DNA from: Clostridia bacterium
GTDB lineage: Bacteria; Bacillota; Clostridia; Oscillospirales; CAG-272
Direction of reading: 5' to 3'
Assembly: GCA_017550315.1 (NCBI GenBank)
Contig: JAFZPN010000130.1
Coordinates: 1-55,025, forward strand
Length of the DNA stretch: 55,025 bases
The translations under genes and the position numbers were made by a program. The notes beneath the pieces are model-generated. The model did no database searches and had not been told where the DNA came from. It was given only the letters and a program-made list of their open reading frames with translations. Positions 1 to 8,615 of the stretch are shown here, piece by piece; positions within the stretch are counted from its first letter, which is position 1; every line of letters begins with the position of its first letter.

Positions 1-771
1 CACCTTTTTCGGCGCCGGGGACAGATCAAAGCGCGCTTCGATTTCCTTCACGGCTTCGCCGGGAGACAGCCCCTGCCGCCGCGTCGGGCGACCGATGATG
101 ACCGGGATAACCCCGGCCCGCAGCGCCGCAGCGATCTTGTCCCGGTATCCGCCCGCGCTTCCGGTGTCCTTGGTCACCATGTACCGCGCGCCGATTTGCT
201 TCATCTGATCGAGGTTGATCTCCTCGGAGAACGGCCCCTGCGCGGCGATGATGTGGGCCTGCGGGATCCCGGCGGCGGCACACGCTTCGAGGGAGCTCGG
301 CGTAGGCAGGACCCGCGCCCATACCCGCTCCATGTCGAGACCGACGTAGGAGGAGAGCTCCTTCGCCCCGGTCGTCAGAAAGATCCGGCCTTCGCGCTCC
401 ATGAGAAAGTCCCGGGCCGCTTCGACCGACGGCACGTATTCCGCCCCGGCGACCGTCCCGTCGCAGTCCCGCAGGATCCGCATCACGGGGATTCCCGTTT
501 CCTCCGCCGCCTCCCGGATGTTCTCCGTCACGAGCGCGGCATAGGGGTGGGTCGCGTCGAGGATGCGGGAAAAGCGCCGTTCCCGGAAAAACGCCGCCAT
601 CTCGTCGGAGGTCATGCGTCCCGTGCGGATCTCGATGTCCGGGATCCCGTCGAGCAGGACCTCGCCGTATTCCGTCGCGACACAGACCGTCAGTTCCGCC
701 GCTTCGGAGAGCAGTTCAGCAAGCTGGCGGCCCTCCGTCGTCCCGGCGAAGAGGCAGATCTTCTCACGCAT
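1..771 (-). CDS. cbiJ: Precorrin-6A / cobalt-precorrin-6A reductase CbiJ (CobK), 3' end outside window
   Basis: NAD(P)H-dependent reduction of the precorrin-6A macrocycle in the cytoplasm, a mid-pathway step of corrin ring synthesis. The protein opens with MREKICLFAGTTEGRQLAEL, the family's glycine-rich N-terminal nucleotide-binding signature, and continues with the typical DATHPYA segment near residue 80. All 257 codons from the ATG at 771 to the window edge are open, so it is about full family length (around 250 residues) and the stop must lie just beyond position 1. The start overlaps the cbiH stop by 8 nt. It is the last gene seen of the riboswitch-controlled cobalamin operon; cbiL, cbiE and cbiT are not in the window and may follow. 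Confidence 0.9.
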   Translation of the reverse strand, partial: MREKICLFAGTTEGRQLAELLSEAAELTVCVATEYGEVLLDGIPDIEIRTGRMTSDEMAAFFRERRFSRILDATHPYAALVTENIREAAEETGIPVMRILRDCDGTVAGAEYVPSVEAARDFLMEREGRIFLTTGAKELSSYVGLDMERVWARVLPTPSSLEACAAAGIPQAHIIAAQGPFSEEINLDQMKQIGARYMVTKDTGSAGGYRDKIAAALRAGVIPVIIGRPTRRQGLSPGEAVKEIEARFDLSPAPKKV

Positions 772-1492
772 GGCGGTACCCCCGCGGCGTCACCATCTTC
801 CCGCCGATGATCTTCGTCGCCGCATTGCCGATATAAACGGTTGTGAACATATCGGCGGCGAAGTTTTCCAGTTCTCCGAGGGTGAGGATCTCTGCCGCTT
901 CCCCCTCCCGACCGATGTTCCGCGCGACGCCGCAGACGGTCTCGGCGGGAAGGTATTTCAGAAAGATCGCGCAGGCCCGGCGGAGATAATCGGCGCGTTT
1001 TTTGCTCGCCGGATTATAGAGCACCGTGACGAGATCCGCGGATGCCGCCGCCTCAAGCCGCTTTTCGATGGTCTCCCACGGTGTGAGCAGATCGGAGAGA
1101 CTGATCGCCGCAAAATCCGCGGTCAGCGGGGACCCGAGCAGCGCCGCCCCCGAGGAGGCAGCCGTCACGCCGGCGACGATCTCTACCTCCGCCCCGTATT
1201 CCTCCGCCAGTTCCAGAACGGGGGAAGCCATGCCGTAGATCCCTGCGTCGCCCGAGCAGATCATGACGGTACGCTTCCCTTCCTCCGCGGTTTCCAGCGC
1301 GAGGCGGCAGCGTTCGATCTCCTGCATCATGGGCGTCGAGATCCATGTCTTGTCCTTGAAATACGGCTTCATCAGATCGCAGTACACCGTGTACCCGACG
1401 ATCACGTCCGCCTCTTCGAGCGCGCGTACCGCCGCCACGGTCAGTCCTTCGTAATTTCCCGCGCCGATCCCGGCAACCGTCAGTTTTTTCAA
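764..1492 (-). CDS. cbiH: Precorrin-3B C17-methyltransferase CbiH (CobJ)
   Basis: SAM-dependent methylation at C17 with ring contraction of the corrin precursor. The class III (tetrapyrrole) methyltransferase fold is shown by GIGAGNYEGLTVAA near the N-terminus, ADVIVGYTVY, and ICSGDAGIYGMA, which are diagnostic of the CbiH/CobJ branch. Length 242 residues fits the family. I place the start at a TTG (1492) because it gives the natural N-terminus MKKLTVAG, sits about 8 nt after GGAGG, and overlaps the cbiG stop as TTGA; the longer in-frame TTG at 1507 would precede its own ribosome site. Between cbiG and cbiJ in the operon. Confidence 0.93.
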   Translation of the reverse strand: MKKLTVAGIGAGNYEGLTVAAVRALEEADVIVGYTVYCDLMKPYFKDKTWISTPMMQEIERCRLALETAEEGKRTVMICSGDAGIYGMASPVLELAEEYGAEVEIVAGVTAASSGAALLGSPLTADFAAISLSDLLTPWETIEKRLEAAASADLVTVLYNPASKKRADYLRRACAIFLKYLPAETVCGVARNIGREGEAAEILTLGELENFAADMFTTVYIGNAATKIIGGKMVTPRGYRHA

Positions 1493-2511
1493 AATTCCAC
1501 CCTCCAATCTCGAACCGCCGCGGCGACCGTCACGCCATCATGCGCCGTTTTTCCGATCAGCAGTTTCCCGATCCCCGCTCCGAGGACCGCTGCCCGCTCG
1601 CAGACGTTCCCGACGCCCACGGTCTTCTTCACAAATTCCGATTCCGCAAAGTCCCCCGGCACCGCGGCAAGTTCCTCGGCCGTATAAAAGACAAGCTCCG
1701 CGCCGATGTCTCCGGTGTATTCTGCGAGTCCCGCTTCGTCCCGCTTCACGTCGATCGACGCGACCCGGCAGACCGCGCGGGGATCGATCCGGGCGGACGC
1801 GAGCGCCTCCGAGACCGCTTCCCGGATCGCCTCCGCCGAAATCCCCCGCCGGCATCCGATCCCGAGCGTCACGATGCGGGGGATCAGGCACAGCGTTTTT
1901 GTAAACGGCTCTTCCTCCCGGACGCCGATATACACGCCGAGCGGACCGCCCTCTCCGGGGACCAGGCCCGCCGGGAGTTTTTCGGGAAGGGCAAATTCCG
2001 AAGCGACCGGCACGTCGGAGACGAGGATTGCCGCGGAAACCGCCTTCGCCGTCTCCATCGAGGAAATCGCGCAGGCATGGGTCGACGCCCACGCATCGCA
2101 GGAAAAGCGTCCCGCGCCGTCCGTGGCGGTGGTGACAATGGCTTCGGCGCCGAGTTTCTCCGCCAGCGACCGTGCGAGCGCATTTGCCCCGCCGATGTGG
2201 CCGGAGAGAATCGGGATCACGTACCGGCCACGATCGTCCAGCACGAGCACCGCCGGATCTTCCGTCTTGCTTTTGAGATGCGGCGCGATGCTGCGCACGG
2301 CGATCCCGCAGGCTCCGATGAAGATCAGCGCTTCATGAGAGGAGAACAGATCCCCCATTTCCGCGGTGATCTTCTCATGCGCGGAGAAGCCGTATTTCAC
2401 GGCAAATTTCCCGATCGAATGCACGTCGGAGAGCGGCAGGCCGAGGATCTCAGAGACCCTCCCGGCGAGCGCGGCTCCGGCATCCGAATAACAGATCACG
2501 GCGATGTTCAT
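1489..2511 (-). CDS. cbiG: Cobalt-precorrin-5A hydrolase CbiG
   Basis: Opens the delta-lactone of cobalt-precorrin-5A and releases the C2 fragment, a step specific to the anaerobic (early cobalt) route. The 340-residue protein has the family layout: an N-terminal domain with FIGACGIAVRSIAP near residue 85 and LSGHIGGANALARSLAEKLG near 125, then a C-terminal CbiG domain with TLGIGCRRGISAEAI and VASIDVKRDEAGL. The start overlaps the cbiF stop as ATGA and the stop overlaps the TTG of cbiH. Its presence supports the anaerobic rather than the oxygen-dependent cobalamin pathway. Confidence 0.94.
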   Translation of the reverse strand: MNIAVICYSDAGAALAGRVSEILGLPLSDVHSIGKFAVKYGFSAHEKITAEMGDLFSSHEALIFIGACGIAVRSIAPHLKSKTEDPAVLVLDDRGRYVIPILSGHIGGANALARSLAEKLGAEAIVTTATDGAGRFSCDAWASTHACAISSMETAKAVSAAILVSDVPVASEFALPEKLPAGLVPGEGGPLGVYIGVREEEPFTKTLCLIPRIVTLGIGCRRGISAEAIREAVSEALASARIDPRAVCRVASIDVKRDEAGLAEYTGDIGAELVFYTAEELAAVPGDFAESEFVKKTVGVGNVCERAAVLGAGIGKLLIGKTAHDGVTVAAAVRDWRVEF

Positions 2512-3263
2512 GGGCGCGCCTCGCGGAACTGGGTCGCAAAGGACGGGTCGTAGAGCTTTGAGCGTTCAAAGGATTCCCCGAGCACATCGCCCACCACGAT
2601 GAGCGCCGTCTTCGTGATCCCATGCTCCCGTGCGGTCTGTGCAAGTGTCCCGAGGGTACAGCGGAGAACCTGCTCGTCCGGCCACGACGCCTTGTATACG
2701 ATGGCGGCGGGGGTATCGGCCGGGATCCCGCCCGCCGTCAGTTCCTCCGTCACGGCATCGAGCAAACCGGTGCTTAAAAACAGTACCATGGTCGCGCGAT
2801 GGGCGGCAAAGGAGCGGAGCTCTTCTCCCTCCGGTACGGGCGTCCTCCCCGCGGCCCGGGTGATGACCACGGACTGCGAGACGCCGGGCAGGGTGTATTC
2901 CGTTTTGAGCGCAACCGCCGCGCCTGCAAACGCGCTGACGCCCGGCGTGATGTCGTACGGGATCCCCAGCCGGTCGAACTCCCGCATCTGCTCCCCGATC
3001 GCGCCGTAGAGGGACGGGTCGCCCGAGTGCAGGCGCACGGCGGCCTTTCCGGCGTGTTCCGCCTCCGCGAGGACCGCGACGATCTCTTCGAGGGTCATCT
3101 TGGCGCTGTCGTACTTCTCGCATCCCGGCTTCGCGTAACCGAGAAGGTCCGGATTGACAAGGGACCCGGCGTAGACGATCACGTCCGCCTCTTCGAGCAG
3201 CCGCTTTCCGCGCAGGGTAATGAGATCCGCCGCGCCGCATCCGGCTCCGACAATGTGTACCAT
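2508..3263 (-). CDS. cbiF: Precorrin-4 / cobalt-precorrin-4 C11-methyltransferase CbiF (CobM)
   Basis: SAM-dependent C11 methyltransferase of corrin synthesis. Diagnostic segments are MVHIVGAGCGAADLITLRG at the N-terminus, ADVIVYAGSLVNPDLL, RLHSGDPSLYGAIGEQM and ITPGVSAFAGAAVAL. The ATG at 3263 is preferred over an upstream in-frame ATG at 3290 because AAAGGA lies 8 nt before it and because it gives the family N-terminus; it lies one base after the cbiD stop. About 251 residues, the normal length. Ends in an ATGA overlap with cbiG. Confidence 0.94.
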   Translation of the reverse strand: MVHIVGAGCGAADLITLRGKRLLEEADVIVYAGSLVNPDLLGYAKPGCEKYDSAKMTLEEIVAVLAEAEHAGKAAVRLHSGDPSLYGAIGEQMREFDRLGIPYDITPGVSAFAGAAVALKTEYTLPGVSQSVVITRAAGRTPVPEGEELRSFAAHRATMVLFLSTGLLDAVTEELTAGGIPADTPAAIVYKASWPDEQVLRCTLGTLAQTAREHGITKTALIVVGDVLGESFERSKLYDPSFATQFREARP

Positions 3264-3264
3264 A

Positions 3265-4410
3265 TCAGGATTCCTTTCGTATTCTTTCAAGGATCTTCTC
3301 CGCCGATCCCGTCTTGCCGAGAATGCCGCAGACGTTCGAGAAGGTCACGGCGCCTGTGCGCAGAGAACCGATCGTCTTCTGATGCGCGAGATGGAATTCG
3401 ATCCGCTCCGTCACGCTCGCCATGACCGCGTCCCGCAGGCCCGCTTCGTCGAGGATCGCGAGCATGTCATCGGTCATCGCGCTGTCCATGATCCGCCGCA
3501 CGACCTCCGCCGAAGCGCCGCACATCCCGGCGTGCGCTGCGAAGATCTCCGCCCGGCAGTCCCCCCAGCGCGAGTGGGTGTTGAGGATCCCGCCTGCCAG
3601 CTTCACGAGTTTGCCGATATGCCCGATGAGGAGCGCGTCGCGGAAACCGGCCTCCGCCGCGAGGGAGAAGGCGTCGCCGATGAAGTTCGAGGTCGTGACG
3701 GCGACGGAGGGATCGATGCCGAGGTCGTTTTGAATGTAGTCCGCGCCGTAGTTGCCGGGGACGAAGAGGACCGCGGTCTTCCCCACCGCCGCGCGCATCG
3801 AGAGCTCTGTGCGGATGGTCTCCACGACCGCCTCGTCGCTCATCGGTTCCACGATGCCCGTCGTCCCGAGGATCGAGAGACCTCCCACGATGCCGAGGCG
3901 CGGATTGAAGGTCTTCTTCGCGAGTTCCACACCGGCAGGCGCGGAAATCACGACGGAAAGCCCCCCGCCGTACCCGTACTCCTCCATGACCTCCCCGAGC
4001 GCTTCCGCGATCATGCGGCGGGGCGTGGAGTTGATGGCGGCCTCTCCGACGGGCTGATCGAGGCCGGGCTTCGTGACCCGTCCGATCCCCTCGCCGCCGT
4101 CGATGACCACCGCGTGCGGATCGGCGATCCGTTCCACCCGGGCATAGACCGTCATGCCGTTCGTTACGTCCGGGTCGTCGCCGCTGTCTTTCACGATACC
4201 GCAGGAGACAAAGCCGTCCCCGCACACGATGTCCCGGACCTCGAGCGTCAGCCCGATCCCCCGGGGCGTCATGAGCCAGACGGTATTCAGTTCTTCGCCG
4301 CCGAGCAGCATGATCGCCGCCGCCTTCGATGCCGCCGCCGCGCAGGATCCGGTGGTGTAGCCGCGCCGCAGCCGCTTGCCGTCCTTCGTGATGAAGCTGT
4401 CCATTTCCAT
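3265..4410 (-). CDS. cbiD: Cobalt-precorrin-5B C1-methyltransferase CbiD
   Basis: Methylates C1 of cobalt-precorrin-5B using SAM in the anaerobic pathway. The family hallmark LRRGYTTGSCAAAASKAA begins near residue 14, followed by VKDSGDDPDVTNG, GLSILGTTGIVEPMS and GNYGADYI. The start at 4410 (or a second ATG at 4404) is supported by GGTGA 5 nt upstream and lies just after the cbiC stop. The open frame runs 426 nt further upstream, but that part is the cbiC gene read in another frame and is not CbiD-like. About 381 residues, as usual. Confidence 0.94.
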   Translation of the reverse strand: MEMDSFITKDGKRLRRGYTTGSCAAAASKAAAIMLLGGEELNTVWLMTPRGIGLTLEVRDIVCGDGFVSCGIVKDSGDDPDVTNGMTVYARVERIADPHAVVIDGGEGIGRVTKPGLDQPVGEAAINSTPRRMIAEALGEVMEEYGYGGGLSVVISAPAGVELAKKTFNPRLGIVGGLSILGTTGIVEPMSDEAVVETIRTELSMRAAVGKTAVLFVPGNYGADYIQNDLGIDPSVAVTTSNFIGDAFSLAAEAGFRDALLIGHIGKLVKLAGGILNTHSRWGDCRAEIFAAHAGMCGASAEVVRRIMDSAMTDDMLAILDEAGLRDAVMASVTERIEFHLAHQKTIGSLRTGAVTFSNVCGILGKTGSAEKILERIRKES

Positions 4411-4415
4411 CGCAG

Positions 4416-5033
4416 TCACCGTGTGATCTGATACATCAGGGCGTTGACGATGGCCGCAGCGACGTTCGATCCGCCCTTGCGTCCCTTCGCCACGATGTAC
4501 GGCACGGACGAAGAGAGGATCGCGTCCTTCGCCTCGAGGATGTTGACAAACCCGACGGGCACGCCGATCACCAGCTCCGGGCTGACTTCTCCCCGATCGA
4601 TCAGGTCGCGTAGGGTGAGCAGGGCGGTCGGCGCGTTCCCGACGGCATAAATCACGGGTCCGGTCAACCGCGCGGCCTTCTCCATCGAGACCTGCGCACG
4701 GGTGCATCCTCTCGCCTTCGCTTCCTCCGCGACGTCCGGATCGCTCATGAAGCAGGAGATTTCGCACCCTAGCTTCGCCGCGGCGGTCTTGTTGATCCCG
4801 GATTTCGCCATCTGGGTATCCGTGACGATCGCGCATCCGCGGCGCAGCGCGTCGAGGGCTTTGGCAACCGCACCGTCCGAGAACGCGAGGTTTTCGGCAT
4901 AGTCAAAATCCGCCGTGGCGTGGATCACCCGCTTGACGACGGCTTTGTTTTCCGGAGGAATTTCGGTTTTCAGTTCGCTTTCGATGATTTCCATGCTCCG
5001 CGCTTCGATGGCGGTCGGATCGGTGAGGATCAT
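4416..5033 (-). CDS. cbiC: Cobalt-precorrin-8 methylmutase CbiC (CobH)
   Basis: Moves a methyl group from C11 to C12 to give (cob)yrinic acid. The protein starts MILTDPTAIEARSMEIIESE and carries the family segments RVIHATADFDYAENLAFS (catalytic His about residue 39), DTQMAKSGIN, AVGNAPTALLTL and IGVPVGFVNI. The ATG at 5033 follows AAGGAGA by about 8 nt and overlaps the cbiA stop as ATGA, so the 9-residue upstream extension is rejected. Length 205 residues is normal. Confidence 0.94.
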   Translation of the reverse strand: MILTDPTAIEARSMEIIESELKTEIPPENKAVVKRVIHATADFDYAENLAFSDGAVAKALDALRRGCAIVTDTQMAKSGINKTAAAKLGCEISCFMSDPDVAEEAKARGCTRAQVSMEKAARLTGPVIYAVGNAPTALLTLRDLIDRGEVSPELVIGVPVGFVNILEAKDAILSSSVPYIVAKGRKGGSNVAAAIVNALMYQITR

Positions 5034-6382
5034 CTTTTTCTCTCCTTGTATGCGAGACATTTCCGGCAGAACGCTTCCGCCGCGGGAAGGCTTGCCGGGA
5101 GAAAGAGATGCGGGTATCCGGCGTACAGCGATTCCGTATGGATCCCGCAGTCCCAGCTACGGCCGCTCGGTTTGACGGCGGTGAAAGCGGAGCCGTTCTC
5201 CGTGCTGTCGTAATAATGGAATTCGTGCGCGGGGAGCGTCGTTCCGGCAGGTCCGAGCAGTCCGCCCGCCTGCGCCGTCAGCGTGATATACCCGAAGCGC
5301 ACAAGGCGCCCGGCGTTTTCACTCTCCTGCGGCAGGATCCCGCACATCCGATGCCCGGCGAGGGTCCGACCGAGGTATTGAAATCCCCCGCACTCCGCGA
5401 GGGTCGGCATCCCGGAGGCGATTGCCCGGCAGATGCTCTCCTTTGCCGTCTCGTTCTTTTCAAGCGTCTCGGCGTGCAGTTCGGGATAGCCGCCGCCGAG
5501 CATCAGACCGTCCGCCCGATCCGGAACTGCTTCGTCGGCAAGCGGGGAGAAGAACGTCAGCTCCGCGCCCATCTTCTCAAAGAGTCGCAAGGTGTCCCGG
5601 TAATAAAAACAGAACGCGTCATCCCGGGCTGCGGCGATCCGGAACGATCCGAGCCGGGGGATCACGGGCGGATCAAACACGAGCGGTTCCGCCGATCCGG
5701 CTACGGCAAGCAGCGCGGCGAGATCCACGGTACCGGCGGCGAGGTCGGCGGTCTTCGCGAGCTTTTCGCTCAGGTCCGCCGTCTCCGCGGGGGTGACGAG
5801 GCCGAGATGCCGGGAGCCGAGCAGACAGTCCTCCGGCAGCCGCGGCAAATACCCGACGACCGTGAGCGCATCGCCGAAGCGGGCCTCGGTCCACGCCTTG
5901 AGCTGGGCGTAGGTCATGGCCGTGACGCCTGAGAAGAGCACGCCGCGGATCCCGCTGTCCGGCTTGAAGCGCAGAAAGCCCTCGAGCACGGCGAGCAGCG
6001 ACGCGGATGCGCCCCGTCCGTTCACGACGAGGATCACGGGCGTTCCGGTTTCGCGGGCGACGGTATACGTGCTGTTCTCCCCGTCCGGACCGGTGCCGTC
6101 GTAATAGCCCATCACGCCTTCGACGACACAAAGCTCCCCTGCCGAATCGGCGAGCTGGGAGCGCAAGAGGTTCCTACCGCAGAAAAACGGATCGAGATTC
6201 GAGGACGGCACCCCGAGGACCGCCTCATGAAACATCGGATCGATGTAGTCCGGCCCGCATTTGGCCGCCGTGACTCCGACGCCGCGGCGCTTCAGCAGCG
6301 TAAGGACCGTCGTGACCGCCGTGGTCTTGCCGCATCCGCTTGCCGTCCCGGCGAAGAGAATGCGCGGAAGGGCGCGGATCAT
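5030..6382 (-). CDS. cbiA: Cobyrinate a,c-diamide synthase CbiA
   Basis: ATP- and glutamine-dependent amidation of the a and c carboxylates of cobyrinic acid. An N-terminal dethiobiotin-synthetase-like ATP domain carries GTASGCGKTT at about 11-20 and CGPDYIDPMFH; the C-terminal class I glutamine amidotransferase domain carries LMLGGGYPELHAE and the nucleophile Cys in TLAECGGFQYLG, with the late His in LPAHEFHYYDS. 450 residues, full length. Both ends overlap neighbours by ATGA, which implies translational coupling with the NEAT-like gene upstream and cbiC downstream. Confidence 0.95.
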   Translation of the reverse strand: MIRALPRILFAGTASGCGKTTAVTTVLTLLKRRGVGVTAAKCGPDYIDPMFHEAVLGVPSSNLDPFFCGRNLLRSQLADSAGELCVVEGVMGYYDGTGPDGENSTYTVARETGTPVILVVNGRGASASLLAVLEGFLRFKPDSGIRGVLFSGVTAMTYAQLKAWTEARFGDALTVVGYLPRLPEDCLLGSRHLGLVTPAETADLSEKLAKTADLAAGTVDLAALLAVAGSAEPLVFDPPVIPRLGSFRIAAARDDAFCFYYRDTLRLFEKMGAELTFFSPLADEAVPDRADGLMLGGGYPELHAETLEKNETAKESICRAIASGMPTLAECGGFQYLGRTLAGHRMCGILPQESENAGRLVRFGYITLTAQAGGLLGPAGTTLPAHEFHYYDSTENGSAFTAVKPSGRSWDCGIHTESLYAGYPHLFLPASLPAAEAFCRKCLAYKERKR

Positions 6383-6960
6383 GCTTTGCCGCCCGCTTTC
6401 TTCTTCCGCTTCAGCCCGGCGGTGAGAAAGACGGCGACAACGGCAACGGCGACCAGAGCAGCCGCGGTCCAGAGGATCCAGTCCGAGCTGCCGGAGACCG
6501 TGACCGCGCCGTCCGGCAGGGAATCCGAGCGGAAGGTGATGTCGCGGTCATACCAGGTTTCTTTCTTGATGCTCCATCCGGCGCAGGGGATGGGTTTGTC
6601 CAGCGCCTCGACGGGGATATCGAAGGTGTGCCGCCCTTCCTCATCCTCGCCGAAGAGATAAAACGCGCTCTCGTCTTCGTTCAGGGCATCCTCGCCCCGT
6701 CCGAGGTAGAGCTTGCCGAAGCCCTTCCCGCTCAGAGTCATGTGGGCCGTCATGCCCTCATCCGTCACCGTGAGCGTACAGGCGACGACGCGGAACATGG
6801 ACGAGGTCGAATCCACGGCGACGTTTTCATAGGTGCCGTTCTGAATGTCGGAGGCGTAGACGGGCTTGCTCCCCCCGTCCGCCGAAACGGATACGGGGAG
6901 GGCAAGCACGCACAGCGCCGCGAGCAGAACGGTGAGGGGCCCGTTCAGCTTTCTTTTCAT
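6379..6960 (-). CDS. Secreted, membrane-anchored NEAT-like domain protein of the cobalamin operon
   Basis: A 193-residue surface protein. Visible parts are a signal peptide (about 1-27, ending VSVSADG), one beta-rich domain (about 35-150) with NGTYENVAVDSTSSMFRV and HTFDIPVEALDKPI, a C-terminal membrane span (about 163-183) and a basic tail (KRKKK). The layout resembles NEAT or related haem/corrinoid-binding domains of clostridial surface proteins beside iron-complex transporters; that family link is my recognition of pattern, not a search. Placed between cbiK and cbiA with ATGA overlaps at both ends, so probably a tetrapyrrole or corrinoid binder feeding the ABC importer. Confidence 0.7.
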   Translation of the reverse strand: MKRKLNGPLTVLLAALCVLALPVSVSADGGSKPVYASDIQNGTYENVAVDSTSSMFRVVACTLTVTDEGMTAHMTLSGKGFGKLYLGRGEDALNEDESAFYLFGEDEEGRHTFDIPVEALDKPIPCAGWSIKKETWYDRDITFRSDSLPDGAVTVSGSSDWILWTAAALVAVAVVAVFLTAGLKRKKKAGGKA

Positions 6961-7811
6961 TTCGCGTTCTTCACATGGTCGACATAGATCGCGCAGACCG
7001 CGGGGATCTCGCCGAGGCCGTGGATGACCGTGACGACTTCAAAGCCTTCGTTCTGGAGGATGACCTTCCAGCTGTCTTCCTCGTCGCCCGCCATGTCGTT
7101 GTTCGCGTGGTCGCCCGCCACCACCATCAGGGGTCTGAGCACAACGCGCGTGTAGCCGCCGGCCTTGGCTGCCGCGACGACGTCTTCAATGGATGGCTCC
7201 GCCTCGACCGTACCGATGCAGTAGTTGGTCTTGCCGGCAGCGGTCAGCATGGACTGCAGCTTCGCGTAGGTCGCGTTGGCCTCGTGTTCGGTGCCGTGGC
7301 CCATGAAGGTGATGAGGGTCTTGCCGTCGTCATATTCGGCGGTGGCGGCGGTGATGGCTTCGATCACGGCATTGTAGTCCGCGTCGGAGGTGAGCAGCGG
7401 CGCGCCGACTTTGACGCTCGAGAACTTGCTCTTGTTGGCGTTCACGACTTCCATGAGGTCGTCGTACTCATAACCGCTCATGACGTGCGTAGGCTGGACG
7501 ATCAGGTCCTTCACGCCGTCCTTGATGAGGCGCGCGAAGGCTTCTTCGACGTTGTCGATCACGATGCCGTCGCGGTCCTTGAGCTTGTCGATGATGATCT
7601 GGCTGGTGAACGCGCGGCGGACCTCGCTGCCCGGATTCGCGGCCTGGATCGCGGCCTCGATCGCACCGATGGTGACCTCGCGGCTGTCGTTGTAGCTCGT
7701 GCCGAAGCTGACGACGAGGATGACGGGCTTCTTTCCGCCGGAGCATCCCGCGAGAGCGAGAGCGAGCAGTACGGTGCAGAGCGCGAACGCTCCGATTCTT
7801 CTGAGCTTCAT
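6957..7811 (-). CDS. cbiK: Sirohydrochlorin cobaltochelatase CbiK, lipoprotein form
   Basis: CbiK-family chelatase that inserts (or possibly removes) a divalent metal in a tetrapyrrole. Family evidence: ILVVSFGTSYNDSRE at the mature N-terminus, VQPTHVMSGYEYDD with the metal-binding His, and ITFMGHGTEHEANATYA with a second His, then LRPLMVVAGDHANNDM. Unusually it begins with a signal peptide and a lipobox (LALALAGCSGG, Cys about 23), so the enzyme should be anchored outside the membrane, as described for exported CbiK of Desulfovibrio. A good AGGAGG lies 8 nt before the ATG. It sits directly after the ABC importer and overlaps the NEAT-like gene, which suggests extracytoplasmic tetrapyrrole/metal handling linked to uptake. 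Confidence 0.9.
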   Translation of the reverse strand: MKLRRIGAFALCTVLLALALAGCSGGKKPVILVVSFGTSYNDSREVTIGAIEAAIQAANPGSEVRRAFTSQIIIDKLKDRDGIVIDNVEEAFARLIKDGVKDLIVQPTHVMSGYEYDDLMEVVNANKSKFSSVKVGAPLLTSDADYNAVIEAITAATAEYDDGKTLITFMGHGTEHEANATYAKLQSMLTAAGKTNYCIGTVEAEPSIEDVVAAAKAGGYTRVVLRPLMVVAGDHANNDMAGDEEDSWKVILQNEGFEVVTVIHGLGEIPAVCAIYVDHVKNAK

Positions 7812-7871
7812 GGTTTATTCCTCCTGGTGATATGAAGAAAATGATATTGTTAAACGGAGGAAACCCCCGCT

Positions 7872-8615
7872 TTAACCGTGGTATTTGTCCCAGAGCGCGT
7901 CCGTCAGATCAAACTGGCGGATGAGGTTGTCCCGCCCGAGCAGCTCCCCGGGATCCCCGTACCCCGCGGGCATCCCGTCGCCGAGAATGAGCACCCGGTC
8001 GGAAATCGCGCGGGCAAGCTCCGGCTCGTGCAGGGACATTACGACTGCCGGCTTCCGCTCCCGACGCAGCCGGTCGAGCAGTTCGAGAAAGGTGTATTTA
8101 TAATGCAGATCGAGGTAGGAGGTCGGCTCGTCGAGCAGGAGGACCTTCGGCTCCCGGCAAACCGCCCGCGCGAGGAGTACCCGCTGCCGCTGTCCGTCGC
8201 TCAGCTCACCGAAGGGCCTTGCGGCGAGTTCGGACGTATCCGTCAGCGCCATCGCTTCTTCGACCGCGGCCCGGTCCGCCTTTCCGAGAAGTCCGAACGT
8301 GCCGGTGTAGGGATAGCGCCCGGTTTCGACGACGTCCCGGCAGGTCATCATGTCGGTCTTCGGCCGCTCCGTCAGCATGGCAGACACCGCACGGGCAAAA
8401 GTATTGCGGTTCATGCGCCCGACGGGGATGCCGTCCACCGCGATCTCCCCGGCAAGGATCGGGAGCGCGCCGCAGAGGGTCTTGAGCAGCGTAGATTTGC
8501 CCGAGCCGTTCGGGCCGATGAGGGTCAGGATCTCGCCCTCCGCCGCGGTAAAACTGATGTCACGGACGATTGCCCGGCCGCCGTAGCCTGCCGACAGATT
8601 TTTGACTTCAAGCAC
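7872..8615 (-). CDS. ABC transporter ATP-binding protein, iron-complex/cobalamin type (BtuD/FecE-like)
   Basis: The ATPase of a type II importer for corrinoid or other metal-chelate substrates. Walker A is GPNGSGKST near residue 35, the signature is LSDGQRQRVLLAR (D replacing the usual G of LSGGQ), Walker B is VLLLDEPTSYLD, and the switch His is in MSLHEPELA. 247 residues, the usual length. The start is a GTG at 8615 preceded by AGGAGG and overlapping the permease stop by 8 nt. With the permease, the binding lipoprotein and the riboswitch upstream, corrinoid import is the most likely role; siderophore import cannot be excluded by sequence alone. Confidence 0.88.
   Translation of the reverse strand: MLEVKNLSAGYGGRAIVRDISFTAAEGEILTLIGPNGSGKSTLLKTLCGALPILAGEIAVDGIPVGRMNRNTFARAVSAMLTERPKTDMMTCRDVVETGRYPYTGTFGLLGKADRAAVEEAMALTDTSELAARPFGELSDGQRQRVLLARAVCREPKVLLLDEPTSYLDLHYKYTFLELLDRLRRERKPAVVMSLHEPELARAISDRVLILGDGMPAGYGDPGELLGRDNLIRQFDLTDALWDKYHG

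Noticed and set aside
3265-4836. 523-residue version of CbiD
   Set aside because: The first 142 codons are cbiC read in another frame; CbiD similarity and a ribosome site start at 4410.
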